A stretch of DNA of 5,928 nucleotides from JBLHKE01 sp047619485 (GTDB taxonomy: Bacteria; Verrucomicrobiota; Verrucomicrobiia; Verrucomicrobiales; DEV007): the NCBI GenBank assembly GCA_047619485.1, contig JBLHKE010000501.1:1-5928 (forward strand), in the 5' to 3' direction. A program made the position numbers and the translations under genes. Below the pieces are notes generated by a model. The model worked only from the letters and a program-made list of their open reading frames with translations. It was not told the DNA's origin and ran no database searches. Shown here piece after piece: positions 5,366 to 5,928 of the stretch (position 1 is its first letter; each line of letters begins with the position of its first letter).

Positions 5366-5928
5366 TCACTCCTTCGCAGGTCTGCGCGCAGCAGCGTCTT
5401 CGATGATGCGTTTGGCGATGTCTTGGACGAGCTCCGATGGGAGGGCGAAGGTCGTGACGCGATCGGCGCGCGCGATGTTGAGGCCGACGGCGTTGCCCTC
5501 TAGGTCGACCAGCGGGCCGCCCATGGCGTCGGGCGCTAGCGGCAGTTCGTGTTGCAGGGCGTCGCTGAACCCGGCTTTGCGCACGGAGGTCTTGCCGCTC
5601 ATCTGCTGATTGCGGTCGAACATGTCGAAGATCTTCGAGCGACTGCCGAGGATGAGTTCGATGGGGATCCTCTCGGCGCCGCGCTGAATGGTGAGGCGGA
5701 CTGTCTCGCCAGGATCGAGGTCGCCGATCAGCCGGCTGAGCTGGCGGCGCGAGCGGATCTCGCGATCCTCGATCTCGACGATGAGGTCGTCCGGCTTGAT
5801 CCCGGCGCGGCGGGCGGGGCTGTTCGGCCGCACGTCGAGGATCCCGACTCCGATCTCGTCGGCGTCGTCGTTGTTGTCGAGCCCGACCCCGAGCACGCCC
5901 CCGCGGCGGTCGATCTGGCGGCGGTTGG
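5366..5928 (-). CDS. Trypsin-like/PDZ protein, N-terminus cut off by the window edge
   Basis: The last 186 residues are visible and the frame stays open past 5928, so the start lies outside; the GTG at 5896 is internal to the PDZ domain. Counting from that GTG, a PDZ domain spans about 1-84: the LGVGL ligand loop, VRPNSPARRAGIKPDDLIVEI, and LDPGETVRLTIQRG. The final segment (about 99-160) resembles the second half of an S1C trypsin-like domain: GFSDALQHE, then GGPLVDLEGNAVGLNIA and FALPSELV. The GNSGG serine box reads DAMGG, with Met125 (codon 5524-5522) in place of the nucleophile, so this half cannot be catalytic. HtrA/DegP proteins have the protease before the PDZ; one may lie beyond the edge. 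Likely periplasmic, in a regulatory, chaperone or binding role (inferred). Confidence 0.85.
   Translation of the reverse strand, partial: NRRQIDRRGGVLGVGLDNNDDADEIGVGILDVRPNSPARRAGIKPDDLIVEIEDREIRSRRQLSRLIGDLDPGETVRLTIQRGAERIPIELILGSRSKIFDMFDRNQQMSGKTSVRKAGFSDALQHELPLAPDAMGGPLVDLEGNAVGLNIARADRVTTFALPSELVQDIAKRIIEDAAARRPAKE
5367..5372 (-). promoter_or_regulatory. Shine-Dalgarno site AAGGAG that decides a start
   Basis: On the - strand AAGGAG is followed by TGAAC and then GTG (5363-5361), an ideal five-base spacing. It lies over the end of the upstream PDZ gene, whose TGA is at 5368-5366. It is the only strong ribosome-binding site I can see before any gene here. Confidence 0.6.

Overview
The window looks like chromosomal DNA from a moderately GC-rich (I estimate about 60% GC) heterotrophic bacterium, most likely of the Verrucomicrobiota/Planctomycetota (PVC) group. 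That is an inference from protein styles: a secreted protein ending in an SHD1-like domain, a DUF4197 protein, a small four-helix membrane protein with a PEHFT..H loop, and a trypsin-like/PDZ protein with a degenerate second protease half. It also fits the near absence of Shine-Dalgarno sequences before most genes. There is no rRNA, tRNA, CRISPR array or intact mobile element.

Left part (1-1975, + strand): an unresolved edge stretch (1-208), a secreted protein of unknown function (209-862), a 480-base stretch with no convincing gene but several inverted repeats and a perfect TATAAT box (863-1345), and a DUF4197 protein (1346-1975). The DUF4197 reading frame has no signal peptide. A clear signal-peptide reading lies directly upstream in another frame and without a start codon, so the 5' end is either mutated or carries base-call errors.

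Centre (1972-2392): the DUF4197 gene converges on a small hypothetical gene (complement 1983-2297). Their two stop codons sit in one short hairpin. Between the small gene and the next one is a near-duplicate 15-base motif.

Right part (2393-5928, all - strand, transcribed right to left): a compact, probably cotranscribed cluster. It runs from a PDZ/degenerate-protease protein (cut by the right edge), through a four-helix membrane protein, metF (5,10-methylenetetrahydrofolate reductase) and a ROK-family fructokinase-like sugar kinase, to a LysE/RhtB-family amino-acid exporter. Gaps are -4/+2, 33, 2 and 14 bases. The members share no obvious pathway. MetF (folate/methionine) and LysE (amino-acid efflux) could be loosely linked, while the kinase and the two envelope proteins look like passengers.

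I found no clearly new biological system. The points most worth a second look are the broken 5' end of the DUF4197 gene, the loss of the catalytic serine in the PDZ/protease protein, the Arg-to-Gly change beside the MetF FAD-site aspartate, and the paired inverted repeats in the 863-1345 gap.
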